Below are positions 11,404 through 23,381 of a stretch of DNA of 64,000 bases, piece by piece. The position numbers and the translations under genes were made by a program. How positions within the stretch are numbered: the first letter of the stretch is position 1; every line of letters begins with the position of its first letter. The stretch is taken from NCBI GenBank assembly GCA_958510825.1, contig OY294046.1, positions 48,217,794-48,281,793 of the forward strand, written 5' to 3'. This stretch comes from Brachypterus glaber (lineage: Eukaryota > Arthropoda > Insecta > Coleoptera > Kateretidae). The notes beneath the pieces are model-generated. The model did no database searches, was not told where the DNA came from, and was given only the letters and a program-made list of their open reading frames with translations.

Positions 11404-12714
11404 CTAAAAAATATAACCTAAAAATATTACATGTGTTTACATTATAAAGGATTATATAATCTGTTTTAATAATTGCTTTTTAAATATTAATAAACAAAAT
11501 TTGTTGATAAACACGGTTAGATAATGTTCTAGTAAATAAATTGCAATTTTAAGAAAATATTCGAAATGTTTTTTTTTTGAAAATTGTAAAATAATGAAAT
11601 ATTTAACTTTAGCATTATTTTTGGTAATAAACTATTAAATATATTTACCAGTTTTTGTATGAATATACGTATAATTATGTATTTTTTAATTAAAAATATT
11701 AAAAATATCTCCGGTATTTTCCATTTTTTTGGAAAGTCAGGGTACCAACATAAAAAATATTTATCAAATGTTATTTTAAAAGCTGTAAAAGAAATAAATA
11801 AAAAGAATTTCTTTACCACTAAATAAAATTTTTAGAGATTTTGAGGAAAAATCATTTTAAATGTTATGTCTTCTATTTTAAATTTAATAAAAATTTCGGA
11901 TATGGTGATATTTTAGTGAAAGATCTCTCAGATTTTATAAAACAAAAGTCACTAAACTAGTGTCAAATTTCTGACAGCTCTGTCGATTAAATTGTTTATA
12001 TTACAAAAAAATTGTTAATGCAAAACATCTATTTGCAAAAATAAATTGTGGCTTACGGAGTAGAATAGCAGTTCCACTGGAGATAAAAAATTACCTCAGT
12101 TTCATTAAATCGAAGGTGTTTCGAAAAGGAGTAAAGGTTAGTCATTTTATGGAAGTCATAGAGGAATTTGTTAATTTATTTACAGTTATTCCTTGTATAT
12201 TACGGTAATTTAAATAGAAGTATATCTTCATTGACTTTTTATGTATAGATATGTATACATATTTATTAAACTATCATCTGAAGGTCTGGGGCTCTTTGAG
12301 AATCAAACTACAAGATTTCTGTCAGAAAAGTTATTATTAGTGGGGTTAAGGCTGATCCATCGAATTTTGCGTATTTTGTAAAAGTTGTTAAAACCAAAAA
12401 ATCTTATGGTATTTTTTGGGGTACTAAAGCCACATCTAGGTCAAGGCTGTGAAGAGGGAGGGGGTTCTTCCTGTGCCTGATGTGTTTAGAGGAGCCCAGT
12501 TGGGGTAATGGCAAACTATTAGTTTACATTTTATAGAGGGCCTGAGCATAGTTTCTTCTCAGGTCCAGATTTTCTATCAACAGTCCTGATCTAGGCTTAT
12601 ATGCTTGGCCTTGTCAAGAAAAACCTATAAAATCATAAAAAGTTTTCACCTAATATTTCTTATTAAGATAAATAATTTTTAAGGTTGAGAATTGTGAAAG
12701 AGAAGTCCCACTAG
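11404..12714. promoter_or_regulatory. Intergenic region between divergent FAM210A-like and KLHL20 genes
   Basis: About 1.3 kb of AT-rich sequence upstream of both genes, so it probably holds both promoters. A noncoding first exon of KLHL20 could end near 12135 (AAAG followed by GTTAGT) after a less AT-rich stretch at 12050-12135. The only support is the donor-like sequence and the need for 5' UTR upstream of 16331. The 96-codon frame at 11529-11819 is low-complexity A/T and I do not believe it. Confidence 0.3.
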
Positions 12715-12865
12715 GGAATAATATCCCTGTTGAAAATTACGGGTCTGTGCGGGTATAAATGGTGCACAAACCGGACTTAGGTGGGTTAATTTCATCCGCT
12801 CAAGTCCGGTTTATGCACCATTTATGCCTGGCAGACCCTTCATTTTCAGCAGGGATATTATTTAA
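12715..12865. mobile_element. Palindromic MITE
   Basis: AATAATATCCCTGTTGAAAA at the left against the inverse CAGCAGGGATATTATT at the right. The inner arms carry TAAATGGTGCACAAACCGGA and its inverse, with a loop at about 12780-12800. Near-symmetric, about 150 bp, no coding. Confidence 0.75.
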
Positions 12866-13499
12866 AAATGTCTTTCATATTCTTATCATATATTATAGAT
12901 TTTCCGAATTTCCGTAATTTTTTAGAGCAAGCAAGCTGTATCAGCTTTATCAGGTCTTATATTCTGTAATAAATCAGTACATATACATGTAAATAAACTA
13001 TCTGTAAAGATATCCCGCATAGCACAAACCAGCTCTAAAGATATTCTTAAAATAAATATTGGGAATGTTGTATGATTCTAAGAATATGCAAATATTATAC
13101 AATAGTTTTTAAATCATCAAAAACCCACATAGACAAACAAATTCTGTATAAATATACTTTTTATCAATTCTAAAAATTTTTGAGAAAAAATCCACTCTTT
13201 CGGAATTTAGGGGCAATTCGGGGCCTTGTTGGCACAGGAAACTTTTGATCAGAATAACATTTTGCAGGTTTATTATTATACTTAAAAAGGAAATATAGAT
13301 ATCAAAGCTTTTAAATTTTATAAAATTATATATACTAGGGCTGGTTTTATACAAATTTTATTAATATTTGCATGATTTTGGTACCACTTAGGGTTGTCCA
13401 TATAAATTCTTACTTTAAGGGTGTTCAAACCATGACAAATAGAAAAGATTAACTAAATAATTTTTTTTTTAACCAACCTAATTATCCAAGTATGTACAA

Positions 13500-14305
13500 A
13501 TATACAGGGTGTTCCATTTAAAAATCTAAAGTAGGGGTCGTTTCCGGAAGTGAAAAAAAAATACGTCAGGTGATATAATTTAAAATATGATCTTATAGAA
13601 ACCTTGTGAATTTTATTGTTTTATCTCTAGGAACAAAAAAAGTTATAGGGGTGAGCCACCTTTGGAAAACATCCGGTATAATGCGAAGTATTCTTCACAG
13701 TTTGTTCTTAGATTACACAGCCACACAAAAAAATAATATCCAGTGACTAGACCAATGCATTTTTATATTTTTGAGGTCGCTGAAACCGAATCTGATCCCA
13801 ATTTTTTTCTACCCATAAAAACATCTAAATTTAAGGAATGTTCGCACCCTTTTGAAAGTGTAGAAAATAATTGTGACCTGTTTCAGCGAATTTTTTTTTG
13901 ATTTTCTTTTTGGTTGACTATGCACATCAACCCAAAAAAAAAATTATGTGCCAGAGACTAGATCACAATTTTTTTCTACACTTAAAAACATTCTTTTTTT
14001 TTTTTTGGTTGGCTGTGCACCCATAAAAAATTATGTACTTGCCAGAGACTAGACTTTTTTTATTATTATTTTCATGTTTTCGGGATCGCTGAAATCGAAT
14101 CTGAGATCAGAATTGCTCCATCAGGTCACAATTTTTTTCTACACTTAAAAACATCTGAATTTAAGGAATTTTCGCACCCTTTTTTATTTAATGTAAAAAA
14201 AATGATGGAGCAATTCTGAGGTCAGATTCGGTTTTAGCGTCCCCGAAAATATAAAATGCATTGGTCTAGTCTCTGGATATTATTTTTGTTGTGTGTCTGT
14301 GTTAT
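13500..14305. repeat. Dispersed repeat with internal inverted arms
   Basis: It begins with TACAGGGTGTTCCATTTAAA, a terminus like that of family K. Inside, ATATCCAGTGACTAGACCAA near 13738 returns inverted as TTGGTCTAGTCTCTGGATAT near 14260. Segments such as TTTTTTTCTACACTTAAAAACAT recur directly at about 13970 and 14130. No coding. Confidence 0.6.
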
Positions 14306-14935
14306 TAATAGAGAATTTACTGGATTTTCTAGAATTTTTAATCCTTTGAAGTCTTCTGATAATGTAATCTTGCTAATAATAAAGGATAATATGGATATAT
14401 TAGGTAGTAGGTATTTTTAATCTTTTAAAATCTTATAAAACCTTTTAAAAGTTAATAAGTTGTTATGGATTAAACATAAATTTCTTATTAAATTAATAAT
14501 ATTAATTCGTTTAAGATTTTGAATTATGACAAAAAACAAATTACAAATATTTTTTTTCCGCTTATAAAAGTTTGACTGATACAAATATTGGTACCATGGT
14601 CTAAGGGCTGAACCACTACAAAATATTTGGACTGGGATTTTTTTATGATTTTCGAGATTTTTTTAGGATTTCCGAATTTTTCGACATTAAAATTTAGATT
14701 AATCTAAGATTTGTCAGAAATCTTGTAGCAAATTATCGTGATTGTCGAGATTTTACTATAGAGTTTTAAAGATCAAAAATTTATACACGGACTTCCCATA
14801 CTGATTCATATTCTAAAAAAAAATTCTAAAAAACTTGCCCTAAAAAAAATTTTGAAAAGTAAACTTTTTGCTCAACTTTTTGCAAAATAAATTTTGTCTC
14901 TATAATAATTCAAAAAAAAGTCCTAGCGTTACAGA
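14306..14935. other. AT-rich intergenic or KLHL20 5' intron sequence
   Basis: No gene, palindrome or repeat family that I can support. Homopolymer A/T tracts only. Confidence 0.3.
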
Positions 14936-16264
14936 TAGGGATTGCAATCCCGCACGAGTTTGAATCCCGCGGGATTTTTGCGGGATTGACTTTAATCCCG
15001 CGGGATCCCGCATTCGAGATTGATATTTTTTACTAAGCGATACATTTTTTTTTGTTTTACATTGTTTTTCTATTTTGTAATTTATAGATATTCAGCATAG
15101 TTGCATAGGTGCCTTTAAAAGACTATTTTTTTATAAAAAAAACAAAAACAGTAAATAATTATTTAGTATTTATTAAAAAACTAGATGAAACGTTGCAAGC
15201 ACCCTGTCAAAACATCGGCACTATTGTACACTAGAGCCATCTAGTTTGCAAATTTCAAACTAGGTGTTTTGTTTGATTTTAAATTCTGTATTTTTAAAAC
15301 ATTATATTCTAGCAAAAAACTGTATATAACATTTTTTATAGGGCTTAAAAAGAGCTTTTATTTAAAATATAATTTTTTAAAATCGGGTTATAAATATGTG
15401 AGATATGCTAAAAAAAACCTTTTACTGCTTTAAACGCCAATATCTCGAAAACAATGCGTTTTAGGAAAACGTTGTTTATAACATTTTTTGACCAATTTAA
15501 AATTATCTTTTTTATAAGTGCTAAATTAACCAAATACAATAATAATTGCCTTAATTATAAACAGAAAACGCTATAAATAGGAGTTTTACCCTATTTTTAC
15601 CCCCTTACCGCCAATCGTTTACCCCCAAAATCTAATCAGCACTTCGGAATACGATAAGAATTAATATGCAAAAAACCGCAAGTCGATATCTCATGTAGAA
15701 ATGGAGTTAGAGAGTTTACACCCAGACAGACAGACAGACAGACGCAAACATTTTTTTTACTCATTTCGACTCAGAATGATCTAAAACGTCGAGAAATGTG
15801 GAAAAAACGTGGTCAAAGATTTTGACTTTTCGGCAAAGATTTCAATACATCGGCGCTCTTAGTAGCACTAAGTGCCGATGTAATATATAATTATATTTAT
15901 TTAAAGCAAATTAAATTTTCAAAACAGAACAAAATTGAAATCTCACACAATATGTATAATATTAAATTATATCATACTTTATTATTATTTTGTAATTTGA
16001 TTGTTGACCCCTTCCCCCCCCCCTAACGTAGATTTATGTAAAATTTTATTTCTAGTTCCTCTTGCAAAGATAACATAGGAGTTTATAAAGAAACAACAAC
16101 TAAGCTGTTGCTTTCGGACTGGTTTTCAGTTTCGTTTCGTCAGAAGCCGGCACGTCGTGTTTATTTTTTATCCGTAGTCAATCCCGCATGCCAATCCCGC
16201 ACTTTTCGGATTGAAAAAATAGCGCGGGATTGCGGGATCCTACATTGCGGGATCGCAATCCCTA
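14936..16264. mobile_element. hAT-like non-autonomous element with 8-bp target duplication
   Basis: It starts TAGGGATTGCAATCCCGC and ends GCGGGATCGCAATCCCTA. It is flanked by an exact 8-bp direct repeat, GTTACAGA, at 14928-14935 and 16265-16272. The end regions are rich in CGCGGGATT motifs. The 1.3-kb interior is AT-rich without a transposase frame. The 8-bp duplication and TAGGG terminus fit the hAT superfamily. It ends only 66 nt before the KLHL20 coding exon. Confidence 0.88.
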
Positions 16265-16405
16265 GTTACAGATTAACCTCGGTATAAACAGACAAAATAC
16301 TAATTTTACCATTTTTTTTCCAATTTTCAGATAGACTCCGTGTGGGGCTGGGCGTCACCGCCCTTACGGCTCCAGCTGGGCCCCCACTTGCGCGGGCCCT
16401 GCAGA

Positions 16406-19400
16406 ATGGGGGAGCAGACGGGGGGCGAGCGCCCCCCTTCTCCCGCCCGACTTTCCCACAATTCAGAAAAACATCCGAAAAACACCCTCACTGAACTGAA
16501 TCTTCTCCGGAGACACAGAGAGCTATGTGATGTAGTACTCAACGTAGGCAATCGGAAAATATTCGCACATAGAGTTATTCTCAGTGCATGCAGTCCCTAT
16601 TTCAGGGCCATGTTCACAGGGGAACTAGCAGAATCTAGACAAACCGAAGTCACTATAAGAGATATTGATGAACTAGCCATGGATTTGCTTATAGATTTCT
16701 GCTACACCTCTCACATTATAGTCGAAGAATCAAATGTACAAATGTTGCTCCCTGCGGCTTGTTTACTACAACTCACTGAAATTCAGGATATTTGTTGTGA
16801 GTTTCTAAAAAGACAATTAGATCCTACAAACTGTCTAGGGATTAGAGCTTTCGCCGATACTCATTCTTGCAGAGAATTGTTACGAATAGCTGACAAATTC
16901 ACGCAGCATAACTTCCAAGAAGTTATAGAATCAGAAGAGTTCCTATTGCTACCAGTGGGACAGCTTGTGGATATAATTTCAAGTGATGAACTGAATGTAC
17001 GTACTGAAGAGCAAGTTTTTAACTCGGTAATGGCATGGGTGAAGTACAACGCGACAGAAAGACGGCCACATTTGCCACAAGTCTTGCAGCATGTTAGATT
17101 GCCACTTTTGACACCCAAATTTTTGGTTGGGACTGTAGGCTCAGACTTGTTGGTCAGATCAGATGAATCTTGCAGGGATTTGGTAGATGAAGCTAAGAAT
17201 TATTTGCTTTTGCCCCAGGAGAGGCCGCTGATGCAGGGGCCTAGGACTAGGCCGCGGAAACCGACCCGAAGGGGTAAGTAAATAACCCAGCCCTTTCAAA
17301 TGAGCAAAAGTACTTTCTCATAAAAAAAATTATCATTAATATAATTAATAATTTTTGTGAATTTATTTTCTATGGATATTGTGTTAAACAACTTTTTACA
17401 TTTTGGGGGAGGGGATGAAAAAAAAATGTGTATTTTTTTGAGCTTTTAGGTGGTTTTAATTTTTATTTCTATTGTGAATAATAAAAAAGTTATGTCCAGA
17501 AATTTTTACATTTTTGCGGGAGTCATGAAAAAAACATTTTTTATGTAATTTTTGATTATCGTTTAGCTGCTTTTTAATTTTTTCTTCTATTGTGAATAAT
17601 AAAAAGTTGTAGCAAAAACTAAAATTTAACCCCCCTTTGAGCCCCCTCACCCCAACCAATTTTGCTTAAATACCAACTTGCCCAAGACAATATATTTGCA
17701 TACCAAATTTTAAGTCTCTAGCTTAAAGCGTTCTTAAGTTATCGTCGATTCAGCCAGACAGACAGACGTAATTTTTTCTCTGCTAATTTTTATGTTTCTC
17801 GACGTTTTAGGAATAAATGATTAAGGATTTTTTTTCACCATACTTTATGAAAAAGTTAAAAATATTGTTCATATTAGTTTGTAACCTGGGTCTATTGAGT
17901 CCAAACTAATGTCATAAAGATCTTCTAGGCCCGCAAACAAAACTCGTCCATCAAAAAATTCGAATAAACAACAATTTTTTAATTCTCCATTTGTTGTTTT
18001 TCAGGCGAAGTGCTGTTCGCTGTCGGCGGCTGGTGCAGCGGCGACGCTATAGCCTCCGTGGAGAAATTCGACCCTCAAACCATGGAGTGGAAAATGGTGG
18101 CCCCCATGAGCAAACGGCGGTGCGGCGTAGGCGTGGCTGTTTTAAATGACCTTTTATATGCGGTTGGCGGCCACGACGGCCAGAGCTATCTGAATAGCAT
18201 CGAAAGGTTGGTAACACTTACTATTATATTTTTTATATTCCCATTGTGCCCAAAATATCCGACGTGAGTTTCATTCCATCCGTGGAAGAGGGAACATGTC
18301 TGCGGCGTGATTTATAATTCGTTCTAACGGCGTTGGTCCCAGCCTGACGATTTTGTTTTAAATTGTGTTTGTAATGAAGAAAAACCGAATTTGGATGTTT
18401 GATAAAGATTTGATGTTAGTGATATACTTTCGTGGATAAACCTGAAATACGGTTGTTTTTTGAGGTTATGTGCTGAGGAAATAAAAAGATTTAAGAGGAG
18501 AAATAGATATAAAACCTACATAGGTTAGATGTTTCAAACAACAGCCGGATATGGGAATTCCCAGACTTGCTTAAATGCAGTTCGGAAGTTTTAATAAAAT
18601 GGAATGTGAATCAGAGTTGGCCGGATATTCTTAGTTTATAAGGCCAGAACAGAATTGACGGATATTCTTAGTTTATAAGGCCAGAACAGAATTGACGGAT
18701 ATTCTTAGTTTATAAGGCCAGAACAGAATTGACAACATTGTCAATTCTACCTAAAAGAAGGAAGGAAATGTCCGACGTGTTTTCTTTGGCTATTAAAAAT
18801 TGATATCGATTAAGTTAATAATGACCCACTAAAATACTAATATTTATAGGCATTTACGGCTAAAGCCGAATATAGTCATTGTTATCTTAATTAAAATTAT
18901 ATGTTAATGTTATATTAAGATAAGTAAATTACCCTATTCTCATTTCGGAGGTTTTATTTGCCGATGAAAGCCAACTTCATAGTAGTTCTTCTTATAAAGT
19001 AATTGGCCTAGACAGTTTCGCTCCGCCCATACTCATCAAAGTATCAGGCGGAAAAAATCACTAGCGTATGTGTCCCAAATTCAACTCGGTCTTTCGCACT
19101 GTTGCCAAATTGTGCAATTTAATATATCTTTGTTTTTTGGTTGTTTTGGCGTTTGTTGCAAAAAACAACCAAAAACCAAAGCAAAAAAAAATACCAAAAC
19201 AAGCAAAAACCAAATATATATTAAATTGCACAATTTCGCAACAGCGCGAAAGACCGAGTTGAATGTGGGATAGACGTTAGTGAAAAAATCCGCTCGAAAC
19301 CAGCATATACCGTAATCGTAATCAGTGGTCTGTCACCGGCGACGAGTGAGGGAAAGCCAACTTCATAGCAGTTTTTTCCAATGGTGATTGGTCTAAACCG

Positions 19401-22400
19401 TTTAGCTCCGCCCATATTCACCGAATTTCTGTGAGTGCGAAAAGTGAGAATATAGCTACGCTGATAACACTCTTATGATTTAGCAGAAATATAATTTAAA
19501 CTAATTTTATAAATATCTTTTAGTCAAAATGTAGTAATTTCAAATTAGTACAGAACCGTGATTTTCCTACATACATAAATACGTCTTACTATAGAGGACA
19601 AAACAATCAGTGGTCTAGTGGCCAGGGAACCTGGCTTTCCCCAGGAGGTTCCGGGGTGAGATCAAAACTTTACACCCTTCGACTGGTCACTTGATGACCA
19701 AAAAAAAAGGTTAACCAACATCAACTTTACACCATTATTTATACTATTAAGTTTAAAAGTTTTCCAAGTCTAGAGAGACTTAATTAATTAAATATGAAAG
19801 CTAAAAAAATAGCTCTTTAAGGACAGATTCTTTTTACGACTATTTTTACTATAAATTTGCAAATAAAACACATACGAAATCGTTTAAATCATTTAAATTC
19901 ATTATGAAAGTAGCATACCAGAACCTAATCCAAAAATTTGATAAGATTGGGGAGCCAATTATTGCCATATTCCTAATATTGCCACTCCCTCTTAAACTTG
20001 TTAGTTCCTCCTCTGTGTCATAGATGGAACTGGTAGTTTCGAAAATATGATGTATCTGTATCCAGTTGGTAATGGCGTACACAAAAGAGTAGTTCGTGTT
20101 TCGTGCTCTTCCACTATAAAAACTTGTAAAATTGTGCTGACTGTCGCAAGCTGGGTAGCATCGATTATTGCAGTTCAAGAACGTAGTAAGGTAGGCACAA
20201 ACACGCACTTTCTTGGCCCATACTGTGTTCCACTCAATAAAGAAGCGAAAAGGTAATTCTTTGAGATTGTTGTCTAAGTAGCTGTGTTCCTAATATTGCC
20301 ATACGAAGTAGTTGACAACAAAAAAATTACAAAAACAAAAAGCAACAAGAACAAAAAGTAAAGAAAAATTTGGGGAGTTCTGAATCGTGGTTCTGCTCTT
20401 TATTCGAAGACAATCGCCAGGCTGTTATGATATTGTAATCGGTATGTACATCAAGTTACTAAAAACGACAAATTGTTCTTTAAGTGCCTAAATTGTACTT
20501 AAAAACAGCTGAAATTGTTATTGTGCCAAAATATTTTCTTATTAGTTTCTTAATTTTTTGTAAATTTGTTCTTTACCAGTACCCTGGCAATATTTGGGAC
20601 ATGGGTTCCTAATATTGTCAGTATCCATCTTTTTTAAAAAGCAATAATATTTATTTGAAGCTCCTGCAGTTCGTTTATTTTTTACCCATTAGAATAAAGA
20701 TTTATATTTATAATAATAACAATACCCATTAGAATAAAGGTTTATATTTATAATAATAACAATGATTGTTAATGTAGTAAAGTTTCAGATGATTACAAAT
20801 AAATTTGAATGCAGTAAAAAATAAAATGTCTTTACATGGCAATAATTGGCTCACCCACCTTATGTATGGTAATCATTGAAACAAGAAATGATCGATAAAC
20901 CCACATCACATTCAGCCTACACAGCATAGTTTTCTGGGGTCGGCATAATCCGACGGCCGTCTGGATCCACAGCATTATTTTTACAGTGTCGGATATACAC
21001 GAGCGCAGTCCAAGGATAATGTTATGTTATCCGACAGTCATCTGTGACCCGTTATGCACTGTCGGATTTATCCGTCAACCGTTCTTAAAGGGTTAAATTT
21101 TATAAAAATAATTATAAATGGAAATTTTTCAGATATGATCCCCAAACTGACCAATGGTCTTGTGACGTAGCCCCGACGACGTCATGTCGGACGAGCGTCG
21201 GCGTCGCCGTTTTGGATAATTTGCTGTACGCCGTGGGCGGCCAAGATGGCGTTCAGTGTTTGAATCATGTTGAAAGGTAAGTTTTTTTTTTGTTAAATCT
21301 CTTAATTACTCTTAATGTGAATAAAGCACTTAGGCAATTTTGTTCCCAGATATGATCCCAAAGAAAACAAATGGGGCAAGGTGGCCCCAATGACAACCAG
21401 GAGGTTGGGAGTGGCAGTCGCAGTATTAGGAGGCTACCTCTACGCCATAGGCGGCTCCGACGGCCAGTCACCCCTGAACACAGTAGAGAGGTACGACCCG
21501 AGACACAACAAATGGACGCTGGTGAGTCCCATGTCGACGCGGCGCAAGCACCTCGGCTGCGCCGTGTTCAACAACCTCATCTACGCCGTGGGCGGCCGTG
21601 ACGACTGCATGGAGCTGAGCAGTGCCGAAAGGTACAACCCGCACACCAATTCGTGGAGCCCCATCGTGGCGATGACGTCAAGGCGCAGTGGGGTAAGATT
21701 TTAACTGCAATAGATACTTTCAACAAAATTTTATGGCCATAAAATGGCACTTTAAAAATCTAAAGAAATTTTATTTGTAGTCTTTGAATATAAATAAATA
21801 TACCTACAAAATTTCACAATGATATCATTTTTCTTTGTATATAAAAAAATGTTTAAAAAAAGATTTTTATAAAGGTAGAAAGACCCCTTAAGACTTTTTA
21901 AAACTTGCCAGTTAAAGAACCTGGCACACATATAGGGGGGTTCCTGGGCCTCAGTCAAACTGCCTCAAATTTTGATATTTTGTAATTTCGGGGGTAAACA
22001 TTAAATTAGGAAAATTGCAGCCAAATCAAATGATCAGTTTCGGAGAGAAACGCTTTTAAAATCTAATTTTATGACAGTTTTTTTGACGTATATTAAGGTT
22101 ATTTTTTACTTACGTAAATATTAACTTAATTAGCCGTTTTAAGTTTATTATACTCTATTAATTAAAGAACAGGCAAGATAAATATTACATGAAAGGCTTT
22201 ATTATCATTTACTTACATGTGGTTCTATAAAAATTTTAAAACTTTGTGAAAGCTCCACATGCTGGCATTTTCCACGTGTTTGCTAATTAACTGCATGTTT
22301 TCTGTTAGATTTTTGCTTGATTATGTTGAAACATGGTTTGGTACATCGACAAATATTTTATAACTATATATTTTAGATTTTCTTGATATATTTTTTCAAA

Positions 22401-23307
22401 ACAATATCTGATGGTTGACAAATCTCTCATGATATTTTCATTTGCAAAACATATTATTGAGATTGCCTAGCAACAACTTAATTGATTAGTGAACCCTTTA
22501 TAGTAATATTTATTAAAAGTTTTTGCTAGTCAATCTCAATAATATATTTTACCTATGAAAATATGATGACAGATTTGTCAAGCCTCAGACGTATTTTTGA
22601 AAAAATATATCAAGAAAATCTAAAATATATAATTATAAAATATTTTTCGATGTACCAAACCATGTTTCAATATAATCAAGCAAAAATCTAACAGAAAATA
22701 TGCAGATAATTAGCAAACACGTGGAAAATGCCAGCATGTGGAAGTTTCACAATGTTTTAAAATTTCTATAGAACCACATGTAAGTAAATGATAATAAAGC
22801 CTTTTATGTAATATTTATCTTGCCTGTTCTTTAATTAATAGAGTATAATAAACTTAAAACGGCTAATTAGGTTAATATTTATGTAAGTAAAAAATAACCT
22901 TAATATACGTCAAAAAATCTGTCATAAAATTAGATTTTTAAAAGCGTTTTTCTCCGAAACTGATCATTTAATTTGGCTGCAATTTTCCTAATTTAATGTT
23001 TACCCCCGAAATTACATAACATCAAAATTTGAGGCAGTTTGACTAAGGCCCAGGAACCCGAGGTGTGCCAGGTTCTTTTTTCCAAATGTATGTTTTGATT
23101 GAATTTTTCGTCTAGGTCGGTTTGGCGGTGGTAAACGGCCAACTATACGCCGTGGGCGGGTTCGACGGCACCGCCTACCTGAAAACCATCGAGTTCTACG
23201 ACACGGAGCAAAATCAGTGGCGGCTGTGCGGCTCCATGAACTACCGCCGATTGGGCGGCGGAGTGGGCGTGATGCGCGCCCCGCAGATGGAAAACCGCCT
23301 CTGGTAG
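16406..23307 (+). CDS. KLHL20: KLHL20/diablo, BTB-BACK-Kelch adaptor of Cullin-3 ubiquitin ligase
   Basis: Five coding exons: 16406-17273 (exon begins at 16331), 18005-18206, 21133-21276, 21350-21692 and 23116-23307. Phases close to 582 residues plus stop. The family protein binds Cullin-3 through BTB-BACK and substrates through Kelch. Exon 1 encodes BTB ([20 protein letters not shown]) and BACK ([20 protein letters not shown]), then [18 protein letters not shown]. Six Kelch blades follow, with repeated double-Gly AVGG motifs; the last closes with [15 protein letters not shown] and ENRLW. Length fits the family (roughly 600). I chose the Met at 16406 because [20 protein letters not shown] aligns with the fly N-terminus; an in-frame Met at 16340 would add 22 residues. 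A long hairpin occupies the last intron, and a hAT-like element lies just upstream. Confidence 0.97.
17274..18004. other. KLHL20 intron 1
   Basis: Mostly AT-rich. A segment near 17400-17480 (AAAAAAATGTGTATTTTTTT, then a TTTATTTCTATTGTGAATAATAAAA motif) repeats at about 17520-17605, so a roughly 120-bp imperfect direct duplication is present. No coding signal. Confidence 0.4.
18623..18733. repeat. 37-bp tandem repeat, three copies
   Basis: The unit starts GGATATTCTTAGTTTATAAG at 18623, 18660 and 18697, and ends CAGAATTGAC. The copies look identical over the full unit, which implies recent expansion. It lies in KLHL20 intron 2. Confidence 0.9.
18960..19435. repeat. Direct duplication flanking a palindromic MITE
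   Basis: AAGCCAACTTCATAG with downstream TTGG...TCCGCCCATA occurs at about 18968-19035 and again at 19356-19415. Between them, 19066-19275 is a palindrome: CAACTCGGTCTTTCGC against GCGAAAGACCGAGTTG. Its inner arms are ATTGTGCAATTTAATATAT and the inverse. It lies in KLHL20 intron 2. Confidence 0.6.
19610..19700 (+). repeat. Possible tRNA-like SINE head
   Basis: CAGTGGTCTAGTGGCCAGGG resembles a tRNA A box. The expected B box is poor (GGGTGAGATC). Followed by TTTACACC and an A tract. Weak. Confidence 0.25.
19945..20860. mobile_element. Degenerate transposon with inverted ends
   Basis: GGAGCCAATTATTGCCAT at 19951 returns inverted as ATGGCAATAATTGGCTC at 20836-20852. Inside, TTCCTAATATTGCC recurs (about 19970, 20288 and, imperfectly, 20607). 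An overlapping 119-codon minus-strand frame (19849-20208) looks protein-like in composition but matches nothing I recognise. It could be a relic of a transposase. KLHL20 intron 2. Confidence 0.45.
20685..20764. repeat. Tandem duplication of about 41 bp
   Basis: ACCCATTAGAATAAAG followed by TTTATATTTATAATAATAAC occurs twice in a row, with one base differing. KLHL20 intron 2. Confidence 0.8.
21730..21893. mobile_element. Half of foldback element family M
   Basis: The run from ATGGCCATAAAATGGCACTT to AAAGACCCCTTA matches the right arm of the 48545-49490 element. It lies in KLHL20 intron 4, directly before the long inverted repeat. Confidence 0.65.
21915..23079. repeat. Very long near-perfect inverted repeat (hairpin) in KLHL20 intron 4
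   Basis: Left arm 21915-22473, right arm 22524-23079, loop about 50 nt. The ends are AAGAACCTGGCACAC at the left and GTGTGCCAGGTTCTT at the right. In the outer 160 bp I count about ten differences, and the match continues to the centre (TATTGAGATTG against CAATCTCAATA). It fills most of the intron between exon 4 (ends 21692) and exon 5 (starts 23116). It may be a foldback transposon. In the pre-mRNA it would fold into a duplex of about 550 bp. Confidence 0.93.
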
Positions 23308-23381
23308 TTGCGGGCGTGTACAGTTGCTTCGGTTTTGTGGAATAATCTTAGCAGGTGCGTATTTTGAGTATAAAAATTTAA

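Noticed and set aside
11529..11819. 96-codon minus frame upstream of the FAM210A-like gene
   Set aside because: Low-complexity Phe/Lys/Ile composition from A/T-rich DNA; no motif or splice support.
16861..17118. Minus-strand frame inside the KLHL20 BTB-BACK exon
   Set aside because: Shadow of the strongly conserved plus-strand coding sequence.
21915..23079. CRISPR-like or viral repeat structure
   Set aside because: There are only two inverted arms, no direct-repeat spacers and no viral protein; it is a hairpin in an insect intron.
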